A stretch of DNA of 12,600 nt from NCBI GenBank assembly GCA_003554915.1, contig PWHM01000134.1:1-12600 (forward strand). Direction: 5' to 3'. Positions 4,083 to 11,702 of this stretch are shown piece after piece. Source of the DNA: Candidatus Nealsoniibacteriota bacterium (GTDB lineage: Bacteria; Patescibacteriota; Minisyncoccia; Minisyncoccales; PWPS01). The notes beneath the pieces are model-generated. The model searched no databases and was not told the origin of the DNA. It saw only the letters and a program-made list of their open reading frames with translations. Made by a program: the position numbers and the translations under genes. The first letter of the stretch is position 1, and each line of letters begins with the position of its first letter.

Positions 4083-5909
4083 ATGTGTGGAATAATTGGC
4101 TATGTCGGCCAAAAAAACAATACCGAATTGGGTATTAAAGCACTAAAAAGGCTGGAATACAGGGGCTATGATTCAGCGGGAATGGCGATAGTTGAAAACG
4201 AAAAGATTTCTTCGGTAAAAATTTCCGGTAAAGTGAATCAGCTGAAAGAGTCGCTTAAGAAGACTGATTTTTCGGGTACGCCCTGTCTTTTTCACTCCCG
4301 GTGGGCCACACACGGGAAGCCGACGGAAGAAAACGCTCATCCGCAATTTGATTGCAGCGGAAGAGTGGCCGTCGTTCACAACGGTATAATAGAAAATTAC
4401 AGAAAACTGAAGGAAAAACTGATCGATGAAGGGCACGAGTTCACTTCGGAAACGGACACGGAGGTAATCGCTCACCTTATAGAAAAGTTTTATGAAGAAG
4501 ATTTGACCGAAGCGGTCAGGAAAACGGTTTCTCTTTTACAGGGCGCTTACGGTTTGGCGGTAATTTCCGTCGAAGCTCCCGAAAAAATAGTGGCGGCCAG
4601 AATGTCTTCGCCGGTAGTGATTTCGGTCAACGAGTCCGGCGGCTTTGTCGCTTCCGATCCGGCGGCTATAGTGGAACACTCCCAAAAGATGGTATTTTTG
4701 GAAGACGGAGAGATCGCCACCGTTACCGAAGACGGATTCGAAGTAACCGACATGGAAAATATATCCCAATCGAAAAAGGAAGTGGAGATAGATTGGGATC
4801 TGGAAGAGGCTCAAAAATCGGGCCATCCTCATTTTATGATGAAAGAAATGACGGAGCAGCCCAAATCCATAAAAAACTCTTTCCGAGGAAGGATTTTAAT
4901 GAAGGAGGGCGATGTAAAGCTGGGTGGTTTGGATGAGGTGGTTGAAAAACTGAAATCAATTGAAAAGTTAACCATACTCGCTTGCGGGACATCTTCTTAT
5001 GCCGGGCTGGTCGGAAAATATTTGATAGAGGAGATTTCCGAGATTCCGGTCGAAGCCGGACTGGCTTCCGAGTTTCGCTACAGAAAAAGGCCCTACGGGG
5101 AAAAAGAGGCCTTTCTTTTCGTCTCTCAATCCGGGGAGACGGCCGATACCCTGGAAGCACTAAAAAAGACAAAGAAAAAAGGAGCACTGACACTGGGGAT
5201 AGTGAACGTGGTCGGCTCTTCGATTGCCAGGGAGACGGATGCCGGCATATACAACCACGCCGGTCCGGAGATAGGCGTGGCTTCCTCTAAAGCGTTCGCC
5301 TCCCAACTTTCCGTTCTGACCCTGCTTGCCGTTTATCTGGGGAGGCAAAGAAACTTATCCGTAAACGAAGGGCGGGAGATTTTAAAAAATCTAAGCGGAG
5401 TTCCCGATTCGGTCGAAAAGATTCTGCAAAAAAAAGAGGAAATCAAAAAACTGGCCGAAAAGTACAAGGACTTCGAACATTTCCTTTTTATGGGAAGAAG
5501 ATACAACTATCCGACCGCTTTGGAGGGAGCGCTCAAACTCAAAGAGATTTCCTACATTCATGCGGAAGGGTATTCGGCGGCCGAGATGAAGCACGGCCCG
5601 ATAGCTTTGATAGATGAAAATTTTCCCACTTTCGCCATTTGTCTCAAAGACAGCGTTTATGATAAAATGATTTCCAATGTGGAAGAGATAAAAGCCAGAG
5701 AGGGACCGATAATAGCGCTTAAAACCGAAGGAGATGAAGAGATAGAAGGTGTCGTCGACGACACACTCTCAATTCCGAAAATTCACGAGTCCCTTTCACC
5801 GATTTTGGCCGTAGTTCCGCTTCAACTGTTCGCTTATTATGTTGCCGTTAAAAAAGGTCATGATCCGGACAAACCGGAAGGATTAGCGAAATGTGTTACC
5901 GTAACCTAA
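4083..5909 (+). CDS. glmS: Glutamine--fructose-6-phosphate aminotransferase (isomerizing)
   Basis: The 608-residue product converts fructose-6-phosphate and glutamine to glucosamine-6-phosphate, the entry step to UDP-GlcNAc and peptidoglycan. The ATG at 4083 is fixed by Met-Cys-Gly-Ile-Ile-Gly, since Cys2 becomes the N-terminal nucleophile of the class II glutamine amidotransferase domain (about residues 1-220). Other family residues are the RWATHG segment (73-78), Asn100-Gly101 and Asp125 of SETDTE. The linker motif HFMMKEMTEQP precedes two SIS sugar-isomerase domains: the first starts near 297 (TILACGTSSYAG, then SQSGET), the second near 465 (LEGALKLKEISYIHAEG, AEMKHGP). The C-terminal tail GLAKCVTVT carries the conserved catalytic Lys603. 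Length and motifs are normal. No strong Shine-Dalgarno is present. It has its own promoter and is separated by 314 bp from the operon that holds its pathway partners. Confidence 0.98.
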   Translation: MCGIIGYVGQKNNTELGIKALKRLEYRGYDSAGMAIVENEKISSVKISGKVNQLKESLKKTDFSGTPCLFHSRWATHGKPTEENAHPQFDCSGRVAVVHNGIIENYRKLKEKLIDEGHEFTSETDTEVIAHLIEKFYEEDLTEAVRKTVSLLQGAYGLAVISVEAPEKIVAARMSSPVVISVNESGGFVASDPAAIVEHSQKMVFLEDGEIATVTEDGFEVTDMENISQSKKEVEIDWDLEEAQKSGHPHFMMKEMTEQPKSIKNSFRGRILMKEGDVKLGGLDEVVEKLKSIEKLTILACGTSSYAGLVGKYLIEEISEIPVEAGLASEFRYRKRPYGEKEAFLFVSQSGETADTLEALKKTKKKGALTLGIVNVVGSSIARETDAGIYNHAGPEIGVASSKAFASQLSVLTLLAVYLGRQRNLSVNEGREILKNLSGVPDSVEKILQKKEEIKKLAEKYKDFEHFLFMGRRYNYPTALEGALKLKEISYIHAEGYSAAEMKHGPIALIDENFPTFAICLKDSVYDKMISNVEEIKAREGPIIALKTEGDEEIEGVVDDTLSIPKIHESLSPILAVVPLQLFAYYVAVKKGHDPDKPEGLAKCVTVT

Positions 5910-6223
5910 TCAGTGCAATTTAAAGGAAAAATTTATCGCATATTAGAATAGGATCCTTAATCATATTAAACAACTTTTTAAGTCTTGAAAATAAAGTTTT
6001 TAAATATTATCCTAAAAGAAGAAGAAGGCTTATTTTACGTCTTTCAAAAATTGGTGCGGCAAAATTTATTCTCGGTAATCATGAATCTCCTAATTGGGTA
6101 AAATCGAAATTAAAAGAATATAAAATTTGTGATGAAAATTATAATTTAACAGAAAAGGGTCAAGAAATAAGGAAGTTATTAAGGAGGGAATTAGAAAAAA
6201 TAAAAAATTAATAAAATAATAAT
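5910..6223. other. AT-rich gap between glmS and the oxidoreductase operon
   Basis: This 314-bp gap is much richer in A and T than the flanking genes. It contains the start-less open frame described at 5924-6211, a weak AT-rich hairpin near 5972-5998, and no strong promoter for the downstream operon. The final bases before the ATG at 6224 are all A or T, with no Shine-Dalgarno. Confidence 0.6.
5924..6211 (+). pseudogene. Probable remnant of an AT-rich gene, winged-helix-like C terminus, no usable start
   Basis: The frame is open from just after a TAA at 5921-5923 to TAA 6209-6211 (95 codons) with no ATG, GTG or TTG. Only rare ATT or ATA codons could start it. Its translation looks like real protein: a basic stretch KRRRRLILRLSKIGAAKFI, then SPNWVKSKLKEY, then YNLTEKGQEIRKLLRRELE. 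The 'Y-x-LTEKG' pattern with a following amphipathic helix is common at the end of winged-helix DNA-binding domains. Codons are strongly A/T-ending and the local composition is unlike glmS and the following genes, which suggests transfer and decay, or a gene whose 5' part was lost. I cannot name a family. Alternatives are a gene using a rare start codon, or chance. It ends 12 bp before the next gene. Confidence 0.4.
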
Positions 6224-7843
6224 ATGGAGGATTTCCAAATACTTATAGGAGGGGCCGCCGGTCAGGGAAGTAAGTCGGCCGGCCGGTTAATAGCCAGAGT
6301 TTTAAATCGATACGGCTATAAAATCTACGTTTATGAAGATTATCCCTCTCTAATACGCGGAGGACATAATTTTTCTCTGATACGGGTAAGTAAAGATAAC
6401 AAGAGGTCCATCAAAAGGCAGGTGGATTTTCTTTTGGCTTTGAACAAGGACACCTTGGAAAGACACAGGGATAAACTTTCGGGCAGAGGATGCATAATTT
6501 ATAATGCCGACGAAGTGGATGAGGCCGAAGGGATAGGCGCTCCCATTGAAACCATCGCCACCGAAGTGGGTAAAAAAATAATGCAAAACACGGCACTTTG
6601 TGCTTATTTTTGTAAAGCCGTGGGAATCTCCGAAGGGGTGATGAAAGAAGTCGTTGAAACTCTTCCGGCTCCGGATAAAAACCTGAAGGTTGCTGAGAAA
6701 GCCTACCAAAAAGCGGAGAAGGAGAATGATTTGGAAGATATAGGTGATCCGGTCCCCTTGGTCACCGGAAATGAAGCACTCAGTTTGGGAGCGTTGGAGG
6801 CCGGTCTGGAGAATTATTTCGCTTACCCGATGACGCCTTCGACGAGCATACTTCACTTTTTGGCCGGTCTGGAAACGGAATGTGATGTGCAGGTAATGCA
6901 ACCGGAAAACGAAGTGGGGGTTATAAACACCGCTCTGGGTGCCGCTTACGCCGGCAGAAGAAGCATGGTCGGAACTTCCGGAGGAGGCTTCGCCTTGATG
7001 GCGGAAGGAGTCTCTTTGGCCGGAATCTCGGAAACGCCGATTGTAATTATAGAAAGCCAAAGAGCGGGTCCGGCTTCGGGAGTGCCCACCTACAACGCTC
7101 AGTCGGATTTGAATTTTGCCTTGAATGCCGGTCACGGTGATTTCTTACGTTTCGTCTTTACTCCCGGAGATGCCGAAGAGGCCTTCTACTTGACCAATCT
7201 GGCGATGAACTTGAGCTGGAAATATCAGGTACCGGCTATCGTATTAATTGATAAAGACATCTCTGAAAGCACCTTTTCTTTCGATCAGTCCGTCTTGGAA
7301 AAGGGAGAGTACTGGGAAGAAAGCAGAGGGGAATGCGGTAAGCATTACGATCGCTACGAGGATAACGAATTCGGAATTTCTCCACTTTGCTACCCCGGCA
7401 AAGAGGCGACGGTTAGAAACAACAGCTATGAGCATAATGAATACGGAACGACTACCGAAGATCCGGACGAGGTCGTGAAGATGCAGGATAAAAGAATGAA
7501 GAAAAAACCTCTTATGGAAGAAGAAATCGAAAGACTGGAGATGGTTAAAGTTTTCGGTGAAGGTAAAAAGGCTTTGGTGACCTGGGGGTCGAGCAAGATG
7601 GCGGCCAAGGAAGCCGGGAAGAAAGCCGGGTGGAAAGTTATTCAAATAATGAGTTTCGCCCCTTTTCCGGAAAAAAGATTTAAAAACGCTTTGGAGGGCG
7701 TGGAAGAGCTTGTCGTAGTGGAAGAAAACAGACTGGGACAAGCGGCGGAAATAATAAAAAGATATACGGAAGTTGACCGGAAAGTGTTGAAATATGACGG
7801 CCGACCTTTTTATGAAGAAGAAATTTTAAATGAATTAAATTAA
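6224..7843 (+). CDS. 2-oxoacid:ferredoxin oxidoreductase, fused gamma-alpha subunit
   Basis: The 539-residue product is the large subunit of a two-subunit 2-oxoacid:ferredoxin oxidoreductase, which oxidatively decarboxylates a 2-oxoacid to its acyl-CoA and reduces ferredoxin. Residues 1 to about 180 are the gamma domain (GGAAGQGSKSAG at 9-20, then PSLIRGGHNF at 41-50). The alpha (pyrimidine-binding) domain starts near 185, with the family's YPMTPST motif (201-207), PENEVGVINTALGAAYAGRR, GTSGGGFALMAEG and RAGPASGVPTYNAQSDL. The C-terminal domain ends with a transketolase-C-like segment (VVVEENRLGQAAEIIKRY). The fused arrangement is typical of 2-oxoglutarate- or broad-specificity enzymes (KorA-like), but substrate cannot be assigned from sequence alone. 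No ferredoxin-like delta subunit is adjacent. The beta subunit follows after 4 bp. The start has no Shine-Dalgarno; the N terminus matches the family. Confidence 0.93.
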   Translation: MEDFQILIGGAAGQGSKSAGRLIARVLNRYGYKIYVYEDYPSLIRGGHNFSLIRVSKDNKRSIKRQVDFLLALNKDTLERHRDKLSGRGCIIYNADEVDEAEGIGAPIETIATEVGKKIMQNTALCAYFCKAVGISEGVMKEVVETLPAPDKNLKVAEKAYQKAEKENDLEDIGDPVPLVTGNEALSLGALEAGLENYFAYPMTPSTSILHFLAGLETECDVQVMQPENEVGVINTALGAAYAGRRSMVGTSGGGFALMAEGVSLAGISETPIVIIESQRAGPASGVPTYNAQSDLNFALNAGHGDFLRFVFTPGDAEEAFYLTNLAMNLSWKYQVPAIVLIDKDISESTFSFDQSVLEKGEYWEESRGECGKHYDRYEDNEFGISPLCYPGKEATVRNNSYEHNEYGTTTEDPDEVVKMQDKRMKKKPLMEEEIERLEMVKVFGEGKKALVTWGSSKMAAKEAGKKAGWKVIQIMSFAPFPEKRFKNALEGVEELVVVEENRLGQAAEIIKRYTEVDRKVLKYDGRPFYEEEILNELN

Positions 7844-7847
7844 AAAT

Positions 7848-8651
7848 ATGTCCGACATAAACATGGAAACGGAAAACACCTGGTGTCCCGGCTGTGGCAA
7901 TTTTGCCATAGAAGCGGTCACCAAAAAGGGGATCAAAAAAATCGGCCGCAACAAAACGGCGATTACCGCCGGCATAGGCTGTCATGCCAAAATTATAGAC
8001 TACGTAAACGTAAACAGCTTTTACGGATTACACGGTAGGCCCGTTTCTCTTGCCGTGGGCATAAAATTAGCCAATCCGGAATTGAGCGTCTTGGCTTTTA
8101 GCGGAGACGGAGATTCATTAAACGAGGGTATTTCTCATCTTATCCACGCGGCGAAGAGAAACTCGGACATAACCGTCGTAATCCACCAAAACAGGAATTT
8201 CGCTTTGACTGTAAAGCAATTCACCGCTTCTTCTCCCAAAGGATTCGTCAGCAACTCTTCTCCGGAGGGGAACGTGGAAGAGCCCTTAAACACCTTGGAA
8301 GTGGCCAATTCGGCCGGGGCTACCTTCATATCTCGTAGCTTTAGCGGTGATATCGAGCATTTACAAGAGACAATGGAAAAAGCCGTAGAACACAAGGGAT
8401 TTTCTTTGATAGAAGTTTTGCAGTCCTGCCCGGCTTGGTATGACACCAACTCTTATTACCGGGAAAATAGCTACAAAATGGAAAAGGTTCCCAAAAATCC
8501 GGATAAAAAGATAAGAGAATGGAACTATGACGGAGAAGGAAAAATTCCCCTGGGAGTATTTAAAAAACAAGAAAAACCGACTTACGAAGAAAAGATGGCC
8601 CGCAAAGGTAAAAAGGTAAGTGTGGAAGAGGTTTTGAAATCCAAAATATGA
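7848..8651 (+). CDS. 2-oxoacid:ferredoxin oxidoreductase, beta (TPP-binding) subunit
   Basis: The 267-residue product pairs with the preceding subunit and binds thiamine pyrophosphate and an iron-sulfur cluster. Four cysteines fit the [4Fe-4S] ligand pattern: Cys13 and Cys16 (WCPGCGNF), Cys45 (GIGCHAK) and Cys194 (LQSCPAWYDTN). The GDGDSLNEG segment (87-95) is the metal/TPP-binding motif, and YGLHGRP (59-65) is characteristic of the family. The segment usually written N-x-x-Y-G-L-T-x-G-Q-x-S-P-T reads NRNFALTVKQFTASS here (115-129), a recognisable variant. The gene starts 4 bp after the alpha stop, and its end overlaps the next gene by 4 bp (ATGA), so the two are probably translationally coupled. 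A second in-frame ATG at 7863 is a possible alternative start. Substrate is uncertain. Confidence 0.93.
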   Translation: MSDINMETENTWCPGCGNFAIEAVTKKGIKKIGRNKTAITAGIGCHAKIIDYVNVNSFYGLHGRPVSLAVGIKLANPELSVLAFSGDGDSLNEGISHLIHAAKRNSDITVVIHQNRNFALTVKQFTASSPKGFVSNSSPEGNVEEPLNTLEVANSAGATFISRSFSGDIEHLQETMEKAVEHKGFSLIEVLQSCPAWYDTNSYYRENSYKMEKVPKNPDKKIREWNYDGEGKIPLGVFKKQEKPTYEEKMARKGKKVSVEEVLKSKI

Positions 8652-9601
8652 GCAAAAAGAAAAAAATAGCTTGTTTGGGAGGCGGAAACGCCATGCCCAG
8701 AGCGGTTCTTGACGGATTGAAACAGAAAAATTTCGTGGAAATAGCGGCGATTTGCGCTATGCTCGATTCGGGAGGATCTTCGGGAAGACTCAGACAAAAC
8801 TACGGCATAGTTTCTCCCGGCGACATCAGGCGGGCTTTTATAGCCCTGGCCAACACTTCGCCGGTTATTGAAGAACTTTTCGATTACAGGTTTCAAACCG
8901 GTGAATTGCAGGGACACAACTTCGCCAATTTACTGATTACCGCCCTGGAGCTTTCTACCAACGATTATGAAAAAACCTTTGACACTCTCAATGAGATGCT
9001 TAACGTTTCCCACCAAGTTCTACCGGTCACTCTCGATAACTCTCATGTTTGTGCCGTTTTGGAAGACGGAAGCGTTATAGAAGGCGAGACGAATATAGAT
9101 ATTCCCAAACATAACGGAAGATTGAAGATTGACAAGGTCTTCTTGAAGCCGAAGGCGAAAGCATATCCGAAAACAATCAATGCACTTCACGAAGCGGATA
9201 AAATTGTTTTGGGTCCCGGTGACCTGTTCTCCTCTTTGGCTCAAATACTTCTTACCGACGGCGTTTCCGAAGCCATAAAGGAATCGGAAGCCACTTCCAT
9301 TTACATCTGTAACCTAATGACCAAATACGGAGAAACCAATAGGTTTTCGGTTTCCGATTTTACCGAAGAAGTTGAAAAATTGGCCGATTTTTCTTTTGAC
9401 AGAGTTATTTACAATACTAAAATTCCGAAAAAAAAGAGGGTTGAAGAGTATAAGAAAGACCACAAGGAACTTTTGGAGGTGGTTGACTTCGATGAAGATA
9501 AGCTGGATGGAGACAAATTCATAGGAAGAGACGTCTTAAAAAAGGAGGGAAAAATAGTTCACGATCCGAAAAAGTTAACCGATGTAATTTTAAAAATATG
9601 A
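8648..9601 (+). CDS. yvcK: YvcK/GlmR-family (CofD-like) protein, probable amino-sugar regulator
   Basis: The 317-residue product belongs to the UPF0052/YvcK branch of the CofD-like family. It has a nucleotide-sugar-binding Rossmann start (LGGGNAMPRAVLDGLK, residues 10-25), the SGGSSGRLR loop (41-49), SPGDIRRA (56-63), GHNFANLLITALE, a GPGDLFSS loop (189-196) and NLMTKYGET (222-230). YvcK of Bacillus subtilis (GlmR) binds UDP-GlcNAc and stimulates GlmS, and homologues are needed for cell envelope growth. CofD itself makes coenzyme F420, but no F420 genes are visible and the motifs favour YvcK. The family usually has two Asp residues before GGSSG; here the second is Ser41. The gene overlaps both neighbours by 4 bp and sits beside GlmU, which makes the proposed UDP-GlcNAc ligand. 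Confidence 0.88.
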   Translation: MSKKKKIACLGGGNAMPRAVLDGLKQKNFVEIAAICAMLDSGGSSGRLRQNYGIVSPGDIRRAFIALANTSPVIEELFDYRFQTGELQGHNFANLLITALELSTNDYEKTFDTLNEMLNVSHQVLPVTLDNSHVCAVLEDGSVIEGETNIDIPKHNGRLKIDKVFLKPKAKAYPKTINALHEADKIVLGPGDLFSSLAQILLTDGVSEAIKESEATSIYICNLMTKYGETNRFSVSDFTEEVEKLADFSFDRVIYNTKIPKKKRVEEYKKDHKELLEVVDFDEDKLDGDKFIGRDVLKKEGKIVHDPKKLTDVILKI

Positions 9602-10800
9602 CCAAAGCAGTTATCTTAGCCGCCGGATGGGGAACCAGGATGAGGCCTCTAACCGATACTCGACCCAAGCCCGCCTTGCGGGTGGCGGGGAAGTCGTTAA
9701 TTGAACATAATCTGGACCAACTTGTCGGACTTATTGAGGAAGTAATTTTGGTGATAGGATACAAAGGAGACATTATAAGAGAAGAGATCGGATATGAGTA
9801 TAACGGAATAAATATCAGCTACGTCGTCCAAAAAGAGCAGCTGGGAACGGGAGATGCGGCCAAAGCGGCTCTGCCTTTTTTGGATGACGATTTTTTAATT
9901 TTAAACGGTGACGATCTCTACGAAAAAAAGGATTTGAGTAAATGCCTGGAAAAAAATCCGACCGTAATGGTTAAAAAGGTAAATGATCCGTCCGGTTTCG
10001 GACAAATGGTTCGTGAAAGCGAAAAAATTACGAACTTGGCGGAAAAGCCGGCAGAAAACGTCAGCAACCTGGTGAATATAGGGGCATACTACTTGAATAA
10101 GGACTTTTTTAAGATTGATATTGAAAAATCGGAAAGGGGCGAGTATGAAATCACCGATTATATTAAAAATTATCTTGATAAAAACGAAATAAACTGCCAC
10201 GTTGCCGAAAGCTGGGATCCGGCAAGCTATCCTTGGAACTTGCTCGAATTGACTGAACATATCTTTAAGAGATATGAAAAGAAAGTGGAAGGCGAGCTGG
10301 AAGAAAACGTTGTCTTGAAAGGGAAAGTGATTGTCGGTGAAGGTAGCGTCATAAAGGCGGGAACGAAAATCGAAGGGCCGGCTTATATAGGAAAAAATTG
10401 TCTGATAGGACCCAACGCTTATATCCGCCCCTACAGCTCCATTGAAGACGAAGCCAAAGTGGGACACGCGGCGGAAGTTAAAAACACCATAGTGGGAAAG
10501 GGTTCGAAAGTTCCTCATCTGAGTTATCTCGGAGATTCCGTTTTGGGTGAGAGGTGTAATTTGGGAGCGGGAACGGTAGCCGCCAATTTTAATTTTAACG
10601 AAAATGAAATTAAAACCGAGGTCAAGGGTGAAATAATCGGAACCGGAAGAAAAAAATTGGGTGTCGTTTTGGGAGACGAGGTCAAGGTGGGAGTAAATAC
10701 TTCTCTGATGCCCGGAGTAATGGTTGGTACCGGAGCTACGATTTATCCTAATGTTATGGTTAGAAAAAACGTAAAAAAAGGAGAGATTTATAAAAAATGA
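9598..10800 (+). CDS. glmU: Archaeal-type bifunctional GlmU-like enzyme (GlcNAc-1-P uridylyltransferase / GlcN-1-P acetyltransferase)
   Basis: The 400-residue product has an N-terminal nucleotidyltransferase domain with G-W-G-T-R-M-x-P-L-T and P-K-P (10-25), QLGTGDAAKAA (81-91) and the metal-binding NGDD (103-106). From about 235 a left-handed beta-helix of hexapeptide repeats follows (VIVGEGSVIKAGTKIEG). The acetyltransferase site reads KVPHLSYLGDSVLG, with His307 as the likely catalytic base, Tyr310, and NLGAGTVAANFNF with Asn330. The total length and layout match the archaeal ST0452-type sugar-1-phosphate nucleotidylyltransferase more than the bacterial GlmU of about 450 residues. It probably makes UDP-GlcNAc from glucosamine-1-phosphate, possibly with broader sugar and nucleotide range. 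It overlaps yvcK and the kinase gene by 4 bp each. GlmM, the missing step between GlmS and GlmU, is not in the window. Confidence 0.88.
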   Translation: MTKAVILAAGWGTRMRPLTDTRPKPALRVAGKSLIEHNLDQLVGLIEEVILVIGYKGDIIREEIGYEYNGINISYVVQKEQLGTGDAAKAALPFLDDDFLILNGDDLYEKKDLSKCLEKNPTVMVKKVNDPSGFGQMVRESEKITNLAEKPAENVSNLVNIGAYYLNKDFFKIDIEKSERGEYEITDYIKNYLDKNEINCHVAESWDPASYPWNLLELTEHIFKRYEKKVEGELEENVVLKGKVIVGEGSVIKAGTKIEGPAYIGKNCLIGPNAYIRPYSSIEDEAKVGHAAEVKNTIVGKGSKVPHLSYLGDSVLGERCNLGAGTVAANFNFNENEIKTEVKGEIIGTGRKKLGVVLGDEVKVGVNTSLMPGVMVGTGATIYPNVMVRKNVKKGEIYKK

Positions 10801-11702
10801 AAAAATTAGTTTTGGGAATTGACGGAGGGGGAACCAAGACCGAATTGATTTTGGCCGATTCGGAAGGTAATATTTTGAAAAAGAAAAAAGCCGGCCCGGC
10901 CAGCCTTAGAAATACGGGAATCGATAAGTCTTGCAAAAACGTTTTAGCGGGAGTCGAAAATATCTTACCGGTAGAAAACGGCAAGCTCGTCTCCACTTTT
11001 ATCGGGTTTCCCGCTTTCGCCGAAGAATATAAAGATAAAAAGCAAGAATTGGAAGAAAGGTTGTCAAAGAAAATTCCGGGCATGGTGGAGGTCGGAAGTG
11101 ACCAGCTGGTCGCCTTCCGGTCCGGAACCGATTCTTCCAAGGGAATAATAGTCATTGCCGGAACCGGAGGTGTGATTCGCGGATTTAAAAACGGAGCGGA
11201 CGTTAAAATGAGCGGTTGGGGATACCTTGCCGATGAGGGGTCCGCCTTTTGGACCGGCCTGGAAGTTTATAGAAAAATAACCAGACAGCTGGACGAAAGA
11301 GGAGAAAAGACCCTGATGACCCAAATGGTTTTTGAGGAGTGGAATGTTACGAACGGTGACGGATTTAATAAAAAAATATATGAAAATCCGATGGAAAGAA
11401 TTCCTCGTCTTTCCGTTATTGCCGATTATGCGGAAAGAAAAGGGGACGAGCCGGCTCGTCGAATCTTGAGCGAGGCGGCCAAGGAGCTCGCCTTTTCGGT
11501 AAAAACAGTAGTTAAAAAACTGGATTTTGAAAAAGAGTTTCCGTTGATTCTAATCGGCGGAATGTTCAATTCCCGGTTTTTAAGCGATAAGTTTTCAGAA
11601 AAGGTCGGGGATTTCACTAAGAAGGCGAAAATAAAAAAACCCGAAAAAGAACCGGTTTTCGGAGCGGTTAAATTGGCTATTGAAAATTATGAAAATAGAT
11701 AA
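10797..11702 (+). CDS. BadF/BadG/BcrA/BcrD-family ATPase, N-acetylglucosamine-kinase-like
   Basis: The 301-residue product has the actin-like ATPase fold of the ASKHA sugar kinases: phosphate-1 motif GIDGGGTKTE (7-16), VIAGTGGV as phosphate-2, GWGYLADEGSAFWTG (family form GWGxxxGDEGSxxxxG) and an adenosine motif LILIGGMFNS near the C terminus. Eukaryotic and bacterial N-acetylglucosamine kinases share this layout, and the operon context beside a GlmU-like enzyme makes amino-sugar phosphorylation (salvage or cell-wall recycling) the best guess. Related family members activate dehydratases such as benzoyl-CoA reductase, but these use Cys ligands to an FeS cluster that I do not see here. The start overlaps the glmU stop by 4 bp, and AAGGAG (10778-10783) lies 13 bp upstream, somewhat far for a Shine-Dalgarno. 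Its 3' end overlaps glyA by 14 bp. Confidence 0.8.
   Translation: MKKLVLGIDGGGTKTELILADSEGNILKKKKAGPASLRNTGIDKSCKNVLAGVENILPVENGKLVSTFIGFPAFAEEYKDKKQELEERLSKKIPGMVEVGSDQLVAFRSGTDSSKGIIVIAGTGGVIRGFKNGADVKMSGWGYLADEGSAFWTGLEVYRKITRQLDERGEKTLMTQMVFEEWNVTNGDGFNKKIYENPMERIPRLSVIADYAERKGDEPARRILSEAAKELAFSVKTVVKKLDFEKEFPLILIGGMFNSRFLSDKFSEKVGDFTKKAKIKKPEKEPVFGAVKLAIENYENR

Noticed and set aside
5972..6001. Terminator for glmS formed by AACTTT (5972-5977) and AAAGTT (5993-5998) followed by T residues
   Set aside because: The 6-bp stem has only one G-C pair and a 15-nt loop, too weak to call; it also lies within the start-less open frame.
6212..6217. -10 box TAAAAT six bases before the ATG at 6224, suggesting a leaderless mRNA
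   Set aside because: The stretch is almost pure A and T, so such a hexamer is expected by chance, and no -35 box fits at 16-18 bp. Worth revisiting only with start-site data.
6350..7135. Long minus-strand open frame of 261 codons
   Set aside because: It is antisense to the oxidoreductase alpha gene, which has clear family motifs; the antisense peptide has no recognisable domain.
8648..9601. Annotation as CofD (coenzyme F420 biosynthesis)
   Set aside because: The GGSSGRLR, SPGDIRRA and NLMTxxGET motifs fit YvcK, and no F420 genes are present nearby.
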